A DNA stretch of 27,021 bases, taken from NCBI GenBank assembly GCA_016715505.1, contig JADJZY010000028.1:1-27021 (forward strand), written 5' to 3'. This stretch comes from Bacteroidota bacterium (GTDB lineage Bacteria > Bacteroidota > Bacteroidia > Chitinophagales > Chitinophagaceae). Position numbers and translations under genes: made by a program. The notes beneath the pieces were generated by a model that ran no database searches, had not been told where the DNA came from, and worked only from the letters and a program-made list of their open reading frames with translations. Positions 8,231-19,370 of this stretch are shown in pieces. The first letter of the stretch is position 1, and each line of letters begins with the position of its first letter.

Positions 8231-9403
8231 ATGAAAAAACGATTATTCATCGCTCTGCTGAGCATCATCAGCATGCAATCCACATCTCAAATCACCCTCA
8301 CACAAAGTAACTTTGGTAAACTGAGTGCCTATAATTACCTGAATGGCATGGGAGTTGGAGCATTCAATTACAATGGCAATGGTTTAAATTTCGATTGGGC
8401 AAATAACGTATTACCCTATCAAGGCACTATGGATTACATTCCAGCCAGCGACCCATATTTTACCGCTCAATGTGATGTTTATCTGGAGGGCACGCACTCT
8501 GTAAGTGGTTTAATGTACAATGTGGATTATTACTACACCACCAATGCGAATTTTTACGGCGAGAATGCCTTATACATTCCTGCACAAGCATATAATCAAT
8601 CTGCTACTACAGGTGGCGCCAACGACAGTATCATTTTCCCCGAACAAAAAATACTTTTAAGCCAGGCCCGCGAAATTGTTCATTTCCCGATGACCACTGG
8701 CTATACCCATACATCCGATTCCAGACGTGCTGTGAATTTTAATATCAGTGTAGCTGGATACGGGTTAAGCAATGCACCGGCGCAAAACGTATTTCATACT
8801 GTAAGACATGACACCGTCGTGGGAAGTGGGCAGATGCGGGTTAAATCAGCTGCAGGAACCAGTAAGTATTATAATGTATTGGTTATGAAATCGTGGCAAC
8901 AAACTACGGATAGCTTTTACCTGAGCGGATCCCCTGCACCACCACCATTATTAAGTGCATTTGGTGTTACCCAGGGGATGACGACCAATACGAACAACCG
9001 ATTGTACTTTTTCAGAGAAAACAGAGCACAGGCTTTAGCGACCATTTATTATGGCGGTGCCCCATTTGACAGCTATACTGCCATTGATGTGGATGGAGAT
9101 AGCCTCAGCTTCCCGAACTCCGTAGTTGATCAACAAACAAACAACATTGCTTATGTACTCTATCCAAATCCATGTCGAACCAATCAGATACAAATTGTTC
9201 TGTGGGATCAAACAGATGAAAAGCTTGATTATGTCATGTACGATATACGTGGTCAAGTAATGAATTCCGGAACTTGTCTCAACAAACAAGGCAAAATTGA
9301 CTTGCCTTTGAGTGCTGAGTTAAAAAATGGCACATACGTTTTGAAAATTTTGAACCGAAAAAAAGAGTCCCTCCTCACACATACGGTTCAAATTGATCGA
9401 TAA
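8231..9403 (+). CDS. Secreted protein with T9SS type A sorting domain
   Basis: Protein of 390 residues, intact and exported. I chose the start at 8231 because it puts a standard signal peptide, MKKRLFIALLSIISMQSTSQ, at the N-terminus; an in-frame ATG at 8210 would add seven polar residues ahead of it. The middle (about residues 20-305) is a beta-rich region without a recognised catalytic motif (NVDYYYTTNANFYGENALYI, VRHDTVVGSGQMRVKSAAGT). The last ~80 residues are a T9SS type A C-terminal domain: VLYPNPCRTNQIQIVLWD, then YVMYDIRGQVM and a final LKNGTYVLKILNR...VQIDR. The tail directs the protein across the outer membrane, where it is released or attached. A clear terminator follows. Its place directly after the two-component operon, sharing the palindrome, suggests regulation by that system. 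The function of the body is unknown. Confidence 0.9.
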   Translation: MKKRLFIALLSIISMQSTSQITLTQSNFGKLSAYNYLNGMGVGAFNYNGNGLNFDWANNVLPYQGTMDYIPASDPYFTAQCDVYLEGTHSVSGLMYNVDYYYTTNANFYGENALYIPAQAYNQSATTGGANDSIIFPEQKILLSQAREIVHFPMTTGYTHTSDSRRAVNFNISVAGYGLSNAPAQNVFHTVRHDTVVGSGQMRVKSAAGTSKYYNVLVMKSWQQTTDSFYLSGSPAPPPLLSAFGVTQGMTTNTNNRLYFFRENRAQALATIYYGGAPFDSYTAIDVDGDSLSFPNSVVDQQTNNIAYVLYPNPCRTNQIQIVLWDQTDEKLDYVMYDIRGQVMNSGTCLNKQGKIDLPLSAELKNGTYVLKILNRKKESLLTHTVQIDR

Positions 9404-9420
9404 GCCCCTACCCAAATAAA

Positions 9421-9447
9421 GCCGCCTGATTTTAGGCGGTTTTTTTT
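9421..9447 (+). terminator. Rho-independent terminator of the T9SS cargo gene
   Basis: The stem CCGCCT / AGGCGG around the loop GATTTT is followed by a run of eight T, 18 nt after the stop at 9403. On the minus strand the same stem is preceded by the A-run and followed by CTTTATTT, so it may also act weakly for the converging lipoprotein gene. Confidence 0.9.
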
Positions 9448-9732
9448 GCCTTCTCAGAAATGATATACCGCACATTGATGAACTGCAACTATGGAATCCG
9501 GTCGTTTCTTTTCTATAATTCGCTATATCCGTATGAACATCTTTAGGAGGGATCAACACTTGACTGCGGATTATCAAATAATTGGTATGACTGATTTTAA
9601 TATGCCAATTGTAACAACGATTGTGAAGTTGTATGCATCGATGATCAGTTAATTGCAGCGCATCAGTACTTGATCATTCCTTTTTTAATTTCTATTTTGT
9701 TCTCAGGAAAGTTTTCTAACACTCAAAATGTA
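9448..9732. other. Convergent intergenic region with no assigned gene
   Basis: This lies between the terminator of the plus-strand cargo gene and the 3' end of the lipoprotein gene. A minus-strand frame is open from about 9655 to 9410 and includes SQVLIPPKDVHTDIANYRKE, but it has no good start, runs through the terminator and matches no family I recognise. It may be a broken small gene or chance. Nothing else was found. Confidence 0.3.
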
Positions 9733-11544
9733 CTAATTGATTCGTTTAAGTTTGAATTCAAATCCCATTGTCAAATCTGAAAATGGCGGAGAAAATATTA
9801 CTTTAAAACCTCCCTCTACATAATCTAATGATCCACCATAGTGTGTAAAATAAACAGGCGAACTAATTACAAAATTGGCTCCTGCAAGAGTGGACGGTGT
9901 ATTCTCATTGTAGCTAGTCAATGTATGTGCGGAGGTCGTATTTTCATCACCCCAAATCATGCCGTTAAAAGATAATGGCTGATTAAAAGAAGCCGCATTA
10001 AAGTGTAAAAAATTCCCTTGTCGATAACAAGTTAAATTCGAATTAATCATAGGAATTGAATACTTTGTTACAGTGCCATTGTACTGTTGAGTCACCCTAA
10101 GATATTCCCCTTGTAGCACGCAAGCATCAAAAACACCTAATTGATGTATTCCTTGTCCCAAACTCACCTTCAAGGGTTGTGAACATTTACCACTGGCACT
10201 ATCAATAGCAGTGACTTCATAATTGATTTGTGTACCGCAGCTTGGTACGGTATATGTAAAATTACCATTGGCATCTGCTAAGATCAAATTCGGAGTACCA
10301 TTCTGATATATTCGAACATACGCTCCAGGAAGTACATTACCATTGCATCCTAATACCGAACCAATAATTGTTGAGTAGTCAACTGCATTGGAAATAAACA
10401 CCTTTTTAACGCCATCATCAATCGCATTGGTTCCGGAAATAAGACTCCATGATTTTGTAACAACCCAGTTCTGATTACAAGAATACATCACTTCAACATT
10501 ACAATTTGTATTGATGGGTATACCTCCAGAGACTTGTCCCAATGAATTGGTGAAAGCCGATGCACTTAATGCATTACTAACATTGATTTTTACTCTATAG
10601 TTTACCAATGGGTTATTGGATATAGAATCATGAATTCGCACTGTGTAGTTAATGATAGAAAATCCATCATCACAATTCCAAAATGAAAAATGTTTAACCT
10701 TACCAATGTACTCGCCCGCAGACTGCTCAAAAGCGCCCTCTTCCTGCCACATTCCTATTTCTTCATTCATCCACCACATAGGAACAGTTTGGGGTGCCAC
10801 ATTCGATTGTTCGGCTTCAACCGGCAAACGCAACTCCGCTTCCTTTCCTCCAGCCAGTTGCAATGGGCTACCATCATCAGCTTTTAATTCAACCGCCATC
10901 ATACCGTAACTAATGAGTGCCTGTTCGACCCCATCGCTGTTGATTCCTCTAAGCGCACCCGGCATCAATTCAGCCAAATGTTCCCCTATTGGGTTGATGC
11001 GTTTGGCAAAAACATGAACATTCCCTGAATAGGATTTACCGGATACTTCTTCAACGATTGAATTGGAAGAAAAAATTATTCGCCCACCACCCAAGGCTTG
11101 AATCTCTCCTCCATTCGTAGCATTAAAATTTCCGGCTTCTTCTTCTTTCATCAGACGAATGCGAACAAATTCTGTTGCGTTCTCTTGAACATATAAAGTT
11201 CGCATACCCAGAAAATAACCGTTTAGCTCAACTTTTACGAAAGCGTGTCTTTGCGGCACCCTAGTCAGTCCGGAACTAAAATATCCTTCACTATTGGTTG
11301 TCGTAATTCTGTCACCAACAGTCACCTTGGCACTTACGGCGGGAGAACCATCTTCCAAATAAACATACCCGGCTATGGTTGAATTCACCGGACTACTTAA
11401 CCATGACGACGAACTGCCATTGGAATTCTGGTTACGAACTGAATTTGGTTGCTTCTTACAACTTTCCAGAATTAACATGGAGGTCAACACTAGCAGCGAT
11501 AAAGCACCCAAAGTGATTTTAAATGGATAAAACGTATTTTTCAT
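9733..11544 (-). CDS. Lipoprotein with carboxypeptidase-regulatory-like (CarboxypepD_reg) domains
   Basis: Intact protein of 603 residues. The N-terminus is a lipoprotein signal, with hydrophobic LGALSLLVLTSMLI leading to L-E-S-C, so Cys29 is the likely lipidated residue. A Ser/Asn-rich linker follows. Residues about 55-135 form a first carboxypeptidase-regulatory-like beta-sandwich (AGYVYLEDGSPAVSAKVTVG ... TTNSEGYFSSG). The middle (about 140-300) contains GGEIQALGGGRIIFSSNSIV and VPMWWMNEEIGMWQEEGAFE, a beta-rich module often found in Bacteroidota surface lipoproteins. A second regulatory-like module lies at about 390-475 (IIGSVLGCNGNVLPGAYVRI ... LADANGNFTYTVP). The last ~120 residues are beta-rich and end EFKLKRIN. 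No catalytic motif is visible. It probably sits on the outer membrane, perhaps binding polymer or partner proteins; specific function is unknown. It is transcribed toward the cargo gene at 9403. Confidence 0.85.
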   Translation of the reverse strand: MKNTFYPFKITLGALSLLVLTSMLILESCKKQPNSVRNQNSNGSSSSWLSSPVNSTIAGYVYLEDGSPAVSAKVTVGDRITTTNSEGYFSSGLTRVPQRHAFVKVELNGYFLGMRTLYVQENATEFVRIRLMKEEEAGNFNATNGGEIQALGGGRIIFSSNSIVEEVSGKSYSGNVHVFAKRINPIGEHLAELMPGALRGINSDGVEQALISYGMMAVELKADDGSPLQLAGGKEAELRLPVEAEQSNVAPQTVPMWWMNEEIGMWQEEGAFEQSAGEYIGKVKHFSFWNCDDGFSIINYTVRIHDSISNNPLVNYRVKINVSNALSASAFTNSLGQVSGGIPINTNCNVEVMYSCNQNWVVTKSWSLISGTNAIDDGVKKVFISNAVDYSTIIGSVLGCNGNVLPGAYVRIYQNGTPNLILADANGNFTYTVPSCGTQINYEVTAIDSASGKCSQPLKVSLGQGIHQLGVFDACVLQGEYLRVTQQYNGTVTKYSIPMINSNLTCYRQGNFLHFNAASFNQPLSFNGMIWGDENTTSAHTLTSYNENTPSTLAGANFVISSPVYFTHYGGSLDYVEGGFKVIFSPPFSDLTMGFEFKLKRIN

Positions 11545-11579
11545 AATAAAGGGTTTTCACAATCTAAAGAATTCGATCT

Positions 11580-11686
11580 GGAAAATCGAATCGACACCTC
11601 GTTTTAACGTATGTTAATTTGCAACACCAAATCGGAACAACCGAGTGGAAGGATAATAACATAGATAAAGAGCGATTCGATTTTCC
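11580..11686. repeat. 14-bp inverted repeat upstream of the lipoprotein gene
   Basis: GGAAAATCGAATCG at 11580-11593 and its exact reverse complement CGATTCGATTTTCC at 11673-11686 are separated by 79 bp. The repeat lies in the region upstream of the lipoprotein start (11544, minus) and downstream of the adhesin terminator. The match is exact. A role as paired regulator sites or as a looped mRNA leader is inferred. Confidence 0.6.
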
Positions 11687-11753
11687 GCTTCGTTTTAGCA
11701 CTTTGCTGCGCCCTAATACGAAAACCGGAATAAAGAACAGGACTGATACATTT

Positions 11754-11781
11754 AAAAAAAACCGGGCATTGTACCCGGTTT
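11754..11781 (-). terminator. Rho-independent terminator of the Cys-repeat adhesin gene
   Basis: On the minus strand the stem AAACCGGG / CCCGGTTT with a 7-nt loop is followed by a run of T, 25 nt after the stop codon at 11806. This is a clean intrinsic terminator for the large gene to its right. Confidence 0.88.
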
Positions 11782-11805
11782 ATTAAAAGTCAGTTTGAAT
11801 ATTAG

Positions 11806-14800
11806 CTACTCTTGTTTAGTAAACTTACTAATGCTAAGCAGTTCGTTATTTGCAAATACCTTCATCTGGTAAATGCCTTTTGCGAAATTGGAAACATCAA
11901 CAGATACATTTTGTAAGCCTTCAAGCAAATGCGATTGTACTTGATAAACCATTCTGCCTTGCATATCAAAAATCATGATTGCTACTTCGGCGGATTCACT
12001 AAGTTGTAACTCAACATTTAATTGATCCTGAACCGGATTTGGATAAATCTGAACATGATTTTCAAAGTTGGGATTTAAAATATCAGTTTGTCCAGGTTTA
12101 TTTGCCAAAGTTGTAAAATCATCTAAAACACTCCATGAACCCGTTGAAAAAGGAGCAGGATTACAATTCGCTCTAATTTGCCACTCATACTGTGTAGAAG
12201 CAGATAAACCGATGATATTTTTACTTACAGCTAAACCTGATGCCGTTCCACCGCTGATCCAAGCACCCGGGCCGCTGGCAAGTCGGTAACGAATTTGATA
12301 ATAATTCGCATTGGGGACAGCAGTCCATTGCAAGGTTGCACTATTCTTAGTGACATTGCTTGTGGACAAATTTTGCGGTGAAGGACAAGCTGCTGAAGTT
12401 GCAAACAAGCTCGTGGTACTCCAAGGTCCCGGGGCGCTGGCATTGTTGGTACAAAAACCCCTCACTTCAATTTCATAGGAGGTCCCTGCCATCAACCCAA
12501 TGATGTTTTTGAAGTTAGTTGGCGCTGCTTGTGTGCCACCTCCTGTCCAGGAAGCCGACCCTACCGTGCGGTAACGTATTTCATACCAGATTAACCCCGG
12601 AACACTATTCCAATTGACTGTTGCTGTATTTGCTCCGATATTACTCATCGTAACACCAGTTACCGGAGGTGCATTACTTATATAAATATTGGCCGGAACT
12701 GAAGTAGCTATGCAACCATTGTTATCCGTGTACGTATAAGTATATGTCGTTGACGGTCCGATATACGGATTCGAAACACTAAACACACCACCTGCCGGAA
12801 AACCCATTAAATTGACGGCCTGACCAGCACAAGCACTTACATCGGAAGCGGTGACTACAGGCAAGCCAAATATGGTAAGTATTAATACTTCATTTTGACA
12901 TCCATTTACATAAGTATAAGTTCCACTTTGGGTATAGTTCATATTATTGACAGGCCAGAAATAATTACCGCAAGCAGATTGAACCGAAGTGTTAGTCACA
13001 TTTGTGGTGATCGTTAAATCCAAAATTTCTGTATGACAACCATTCACTGAATTATAAATGCCGCTTTGTGTATAAGCCATGTTATTCACCGACCAGGTGT
13101 AAGTATCACAAGATGTGATGGTGGTCGTATTTGTAGTAGATGGCGTAATCGTCAAATTCAAAACTTCTGTATGACACCCATTCACCGAGCTATAAATACC
13201 GCTTTGGGTATATGCCGTATTGTTTACCGACCAGGTATAAGTATCACAAGCTGCAATGGTTGTTGTATTTGTGGTGGATGGTGTGATCGTTAAATTCAAA
13301 ACTTCTGTTTGACAACCGTTCACCGAGCTATAAATACCGCTTTGGGTATAAGCCGTATTATTTATCGACCAGGTATAAGTATCACAAGATGTGATGGTTG
13401 TGGTATTTGTAGTAGATGGAATAATCGTCAAATTCAAAACTTCTGTATGACACCCATTCACCGAACTATAAATGCCGCTTTGGGTATATGCCGTATTGTT
13501 CACCGACCAGGTATAAGAATCACAAGATGATATGGTTGTGGTATTTGTTGTAGATGGAGTAATCGTCAAATCCAAAACTTCTGTATGACAACCATTCACC
13601 GAACTATAAATACCACTTTGGGTATAAGCCGTATTATTCACCGACCAGGTATAAGTATCACAAGATGATATGGTTGTTGTATTTGTGGTGGATGGTGTGA
13701 TGGTCAAATTCAAAACTTCTGTATGACATCCACTCACCGAACTATAAATGCCGCTTTGCGTATAAGCCATGTTATTCACTGACCAGGTATAAGTATCACA
13801 AGATGATATGGTTGTGGTATTTGTGGTAGATGGTGTGATGGTCAGATTTAAAGTGTGGGTCGAATCACAACCAGCTGCATTCACGAATAATCCAGTATAG
13901 ATCCCCGAATTGGTATACAAATTCCCATTCCACAATAACTACCAGCTGTTAAACTGGAGTTTCCAAAGTTGGATTACCCGCGTTCTCACACAAAATCCGT
14001 AATACCCGGATGGCAATCGCAACCACAATTCACATTACCGTTCCACCGTTTTGACAGCAGGTTGTGCTGTAATAGTCAAATCAATTCTTCTGTATGACAA
14101 CTATTTAAAGTGCTATACGTACCGCTCTGGGTATAGGTTACATTATTCACCGACCAGGTATAAGAACCGCAAGCACTCACCATATTCGAATTCAAACTTG
14201 ATGGTGTGATCATTAAATCCAAAATTTCTGTATGACAACCATTCACTGAACTATAAATGCCGCTTTGCGTATAAGCAGTATTATTCACCGACCAGGTATA
14301 ATTATCACAAGATGTGATAGTGGTCGTATTTGTAGTAGATGGCGTAATCGTCAAATCCAAAATTTCTGTGTGACAACCATTCACTGAACTATAAATGCCG
14401 CTTTGAGTATAAGCCGTATTATTCACCGACCATGTATAAACATCACAAGCTGCAATGGTTGTTGTATTTGTTGTAGATGGTGTGATGGTCAGATTTAAAG
14501 TGTGGGTCGAATCACAACCAGCTGCATTCACGAATAATCCAGTATAGATACCCGAATTGGTATACAAATTCCCATTCCACAAATAACTATCACATGCTGT
14601 TAAACTGGAGTTTCCAAAAGTTGGATTACATACCGCGTTCTCACACAAAAATCCGTAATACCCGGATGGACAATCGCAACCACAATTCACATTCACCGTT
14701 CCACCGTTTTGACAAGCAGGTTGTGCTGTAATAGTCAAAATCAATTCCTCTGTATGACAATTATTTAAAGTGCTATACGTACCGCTCTGGGTATAGGTTA

Positions 14801-17800
14801 CATTATTCACCGACCAGGTATAAGAACCGCAAGCACTTACCGTATTCGAATTCAAACTTGATGGCGTGATGGTCAAATTCAAAATTTCTGTATGACAACC
14901 ATTCACTGAATTATAAATACCGCTTTGGGTATAAGCCATATTATTCACCGACCAGGTATATGTATCACAAGCTGCGATGGTTGTCGTATTTGTGGTAGAT
15001 GGAGTAATCGTCAAATTCAAAATTTCTGTATGACAACCATTCACCGAACTATAAATGCCGCTTTGCGTATAAGCCGTATTATTCACCGACCAGGTATAAC
15101 TATCACAAGCTGCGATGGTTGTCGTATTTGTAGTAGATGGCGTAATCGTCAAATCCAAAATTTCTGTGTGACAACCATTCACTGAACTATAAATGCCGCT
15201 TTGGGTATAAGCCGTATTATTCACAGACCAGGTATAAGTATCACAAGATGATATGGTTGTAGTATTTGTGGTAGATGGTGTGATCGTTAAATCCAAAATT
15301 TCTGTATGACAACCATTCACCGAACTATAAATGCCGCTTTGTGTATAAGCAGTATTATTCACCGACCAGGTATAATTATCACAAGATGTGATGGTTGTGG
15401 TATTCGTGGTGGATGGCGTCACTGTCAAATAAAGTGTTTCGGTATGACAACCATTGACATAAGTGTAAATCCCACTTTGGGTATAAGTCATATTGTTGAT
15501 CGACCAGAAATAAGAATCACAAGTGGTATCCACGGTAATTTGCGAAGTGGATGGTGTCAAAATCAAATTGAGAATTTCTGTTTGACATCCATTGACTACC
15601 TGATAGGCTCCGCTTTGTGTGTACGTTGTATTGTTGACAGACCATGTATAGGTATCACATGCAGAAATGTTGGATGTATTGGTAGAAGGGTTTGTTACTT
15701 GAATCAGGACAGAACCAGAAGTGGAAACAGATTCATTGATGGCATCGGTGACTGAATTCAGTGTATAAGTAGTTGTGGTTGTAGGATTGATTGGAATGTC
15801 CGTTCCAGAATAATAATTCGAGAAAGTTTGGGCGCCACTACCATCATCAATTTTTACAACATAAGGAGGTATCCCACCGGTGATGTTCACCTTTAAATTA
15901 GTTGATTGTCCATTACAAATATTTGTTGAACCCGTTCCTGCCATCAACACTGCATTCGGATTGGGTAAAAAATATACCGTATAATCTTCTGCCTGTCCAT
16001 AAGTACTTACATTGCATGCGTTGCTTGGAATTGAATTAAAACGAGATAGAACTCTGAGCCTCAGACCCTTGTTCAACGTAACACCAGAAGAAGGCGTTGT
16101 AAAACTCAATGTTCTGAAACCATCAAGATTTGAGGGAAAACTTACAACAGATTCACCTGTTTCAAATATTCCATTGTCATTATAATCAATATAAACTCTT
16201 GCACCTTCAGGATTTGTCGTACTGGTTTTTACACTCACATTATAAGTCGTATTTAAACGCAAAGTGGTCCAATCAGTACAAGTATAGTCCAGATAATGCC
16301 CATCATTGATATCACTGGAATGATTAATATTTTCTAATTGAAAAAGTTCGATACCCAGTCCAAAACCATTTCCGGCGTTTGAATTTGGCGAAATTGTACA
16401 TCCGGTGGATGCTGTTGGTGCCGCGTTCCCAACCCAAATGTAATTTGGTTTGATGATCGAGCTGGCCCCTCCGTTAATAATCAATTTGGGTGAATACAAT
16501 CCGGGCGAAGAATATAAATGGCTGGGGTTTTGGCTTGTATAATCGATAACACCATCATTATTCACATCCCATTGCCAGTCGTTTTGAGGCCTTAAACTAC
16601 CATCCAAAAATTGTACATTCAAAGTTCCGCCACATGTACTTTGTGTATTGGCCGCAAAGTCAGCAACTGAAGTTGTCACAAAAATATCTGTGGTATAAAG
16701 CCCTCTTCCGTGCGTTGCAACCAGAACCATTTTATCGGCTGGTCGATATTTTAACATATCGCAACGGGTATGAGCCAAGCCCACATTACTAGGCCCCCAA
16801 ACCGGAGCTGCATTTGTACCCGGTTGAAAATTATCGGTACTCCAAACGCCCACTTCAGTGGCCAGTATGACCTGATCACGATTGTCAGGATTGTATAATG
16901 CCCAGCGAATTGGCATATCCGGTAAATTACCTTCCTTATTGTTCCAATTGCTGCCTCCATTATTGGTTTCCCACAACGATATCACCCCAAAATTTGAATA
17001 TGTTATTAATAGTTGATTGTCATTTGCACCGATATCTATGGAAGAAACCCAACCTGTTGATGTAATAGGAGATGAGCCATTGTCAATCCTTGTTAACGTC
17101 GGACTTCCGCTACTCGCATTCGTTAATTTATACACCCGCCCATTGCTGACTCCAATAAACAATACATCGGAATAGGTACTCTTTTTCATTGAAGATATTT
17201 TAGCACCACCCAAGGATAAAGGAATATCCGCATTATTAAATGCCCCATCTATACTAGTTACACGTTTAAGCTGATCAGCATTTGCTGCGGCAAACAAAAT
17301 TTTAAATTGACTATCGTATTCACTGGGATTGATAAAGTGACCGCTGCCCTCCGAAATAATTGATGGAAAGGTTAGCCCCCCATCCGTTGATCGATAAAAA
17401 TTATTATTCGTGTATTGGGTAATTTGAATATTGGAATTCAGTTGATCAATATGACAAAATGCGCCATCCCCTCCTGTCACTTCTGAAGTCGCATTCATTT
17501 GTGATTGGGTAAATTTCTGCGTGCCATTATCCTGAGCACCTGCAAGAAATAATTACTGTTCACTTCATTTTTTGTTGCACATGCATAAAACTGCGTGACA
17601 TTATAACCATAATTACGATGTTCAAAAGAAGGGTTACTGGAGGTATTACCAGCATTCACGGAATAGTATACGCCACCGTCATTTCCAAATATAACTTCAT
17701 TGCTTGAACCTGGCCTGAACGCCATAGCATGTTGATCGGCATGTACTTCAGGCTCTCCAAATCCTCCGTACCAATGTGATATCCCGGTCCAATTTGTACC

Positions 17801-19143
17801 ACCATCTGTACTTCGATGTAAATCTATCCCACCAACCAGAATGGTATTTTCATCGCTAGGATGCACAGCCATAATAAGATCATACCATGATTGACTTCTT
17901 GTAAAGTGACTCCCAGTGCCGTCTATCATCAAAGGAATACTGAGCGTAGACCAGGTGCTTCCACCATCGTTGGATTTTTTAATCCATTCAACATCCTGAT
18001 TCCCACTGCCTCCGCTGGCCACTGCATAAACCACTTGATGATTGGATGGTGCACAAGCCAATTCTATTCGTTCTGCTGCTCCCATTCCAATATTCGTCGA
18101 CAAATCTGTCCAGGTTCCGGAGGCGCCATGATTCGTATTCAAAGATTTAAAAACTTTCGCCGCCGAAAAAATCCCAAAGCTGCAATAAAGATCACCATTT
18201 GCGGCAACTTCAATATCGGACGCAAAATCATTAAAGGAACCAGAAACATAAATCGAAAGAACTTTTGACCAGGTTGCACCACCATCTGTGGAACGCATAA
18301 CACCACCTCGATTCGTAAAATATCCTCTTGTTGTTGCAAATACATACCCATTGTTCTTCACCACCATCTTCGTGATATAATGAAAATCGCTATTACTATT
18401 ATATGCACCTGGATTTGTTGCAGACAATAAATTCCAACTTGCTCCACCATCGGTGGTTTTCCATATTCCTCCTCCTCTTTGTGCACCACCATTAAAAAAT
18501 CCTTCACCAGTACCCACATACATTTCTTGTGTATTTGCCGGATTGTATGTGATGCAAGAAATAGCAATATTATCCCACAAATCGTTCACATGATTCCATA
18601 GCGGGGTAGACGCTGTAATATCATTGGTATACCATAATCCTCCACCCACACCGGCTGCCCAAACCTTTTTATGGTTTACGTCATTGGGGTCAAACATCAA
18701 TGCCCTTGTTCGACCACCAACATTGTTCGGCCCCCTTTCCGTCCATTGCACACCTGCAATTGGTGCTTTTGTACTTAAAATACTATTTGCTTCCTGATGT
18801 CCAGGAGTCAGTCGCTCAGCAGGCACTTCGCCTATGGCAGGGTCCATGGTCATGAGCGTATTTTGTTCCATCGCCAAATCAGGTCTGTCCTTCTTGGGCA
18901 ATTTTTCCATTCACTTTTCGTTTTATACGGCCTGTTGTAGAATGGATGATTTGTTATCAATTTTTGCCACCTGACTTTCATTAATTCTACAGAGTCCAAG
19001 TTGACCTGTGTTGTAGTGGTCTTCTTGAGTAGTTCATTTTTTGATGAAATATTTTGAGCGTGGCTGGATAATGTGAAGAACATGACAATAAACATCAGGC
19101 CAACACTTTTCTGCAAGATGAAAAGATTAAATTTGGAATACAT
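11806..19143 (-). CDS. Giant T9SS-exported modular adhesin: Asp-box propeller, PKD, GEVED, Cys-pair repeats, EGF-like, FN3
   Basis: One gene of about 2,450 codons, broken into four frames by indels near 18905, 17541 and 13935-14080. The signal peptide lies in LMFIVMFFTLSSHAQ. Next is a sortilin/BNR-type propeller with Asp-boxes KTTDGGASW, RSTDGGATW, KSNDGGSTW, RSTDGGTNW and the joining motif QDNGTQ across the 17541 frameshift. A PKD domain follows (NDWQWDVNNDGVIDYTSQNP), then a GEVED domain (ARVYIDYNDNGIFETGE) and an Ig-like segment. There are then 19 copies of a 46-residue unit with two Cys (SCDTYTWSVNNTAYTQSG ... VNGCHTE), interrupted twice by an EGF-like module (CQNGGTVNVNCGCDCPSGYY). After another Ig-like segment come two fibronectin type III domains, then a T9SS type A tail (IYPNPVQDQLNVELQLSES). 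It is expected on the cell surface as a propeller head on a disulfide-pinned stalk. The ligand is unknown; attachment or gliding is inferred. Confidence 0.88.
12870..15690 (-). repeat. 138-bp coding tandem repeats (19 units, Cys-pair stalk)
   Basis: Spacing between equivalent positions is exactly 138 bp (for example 13161 to 13299), giving a 46-residue unit. Each unit holds C-D-x-Y-x-W near its start and G-C-x-T-E or G-C-D-S-T near its end, joined by a Thr/Ser-rich linker such as TPSTTNTTT. I count 19 units; two are of a variant type with NGNLYTNSGIYTG, each beside an EGF-like module. The outermost units at both ends are the most divergent. Confidence 0.85.
13853..14865 (-). repeat. Tandem duplication of a 660-bp EGF cassette
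   Basis: The segment from 13853 and the segment from 14500 share the same order: NGNLYTNSG-type repeat, EGF-like module, then the VSACGSYTW-type repeat. Spacing between copies is 647 bp at the left edge and 660 bp (220 codons) at the right edge (14191 versus 14851). The left copy has lost 13 bases in nine places between about 13935 and 14080. The right copy is fully in frame, with the EGF-like domain at about 14629-14722. Confidence 0.85.
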
Positions 19144-19370
19144 AGGTTGATTTTTAAATAAAGAACAATATAAGTAATAACATGAAGATGATAAGTTGAA
19201 TCACTTTTCAATAAAAAACATCCTTGAAATGATATGTCCCTATCATGGAGAATTTCGTTACAAATTTAATGAATGGATTCGAATAAAGAAAGTGATTTCG
19301 TTAAGAATTCAGGTAGTTTACAAGCTCCATATCCTCAAATTGTATGCCAATGATTGTTATAACAAAAATG
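19144..19370. other. Spacer between the two giant adhesin genes
   Basis: AT-rich spacer between the start of the Cys-repeat adhesin (19143, minus) and the terminator of the SdrD-B adhesin. It must hold the promoter of the 11806-19143 gene. I see no gene and no convincing TTTG...TAnnTTTG pair; TATATTGT near 19170 on the minus strand is only a weak candidate for the -7 element. Confidence 0.4.

Noticed and set aside
10652..10909. Small plus-strand gene inside the lipoprotein gene
   Set aside because: Antisense shadow of an intact 603-residue frame with a clear lipoprotein signal and domains.
12870..15690. CRISPR-like regular repeats
   Set aside because: The period is 138 bp with an open coding frame through repeat and linker alike; there are no unique spacers, so this is a protein repeat array.
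13066..15755. Plus-strand open frames across the Cys-repeat array
   Set aside because: They mirror the minus-strand repeat frame, have repetitive His/Arg/Cys-rich low-information sequence, no start signals, and overlap a gene with clear domains.
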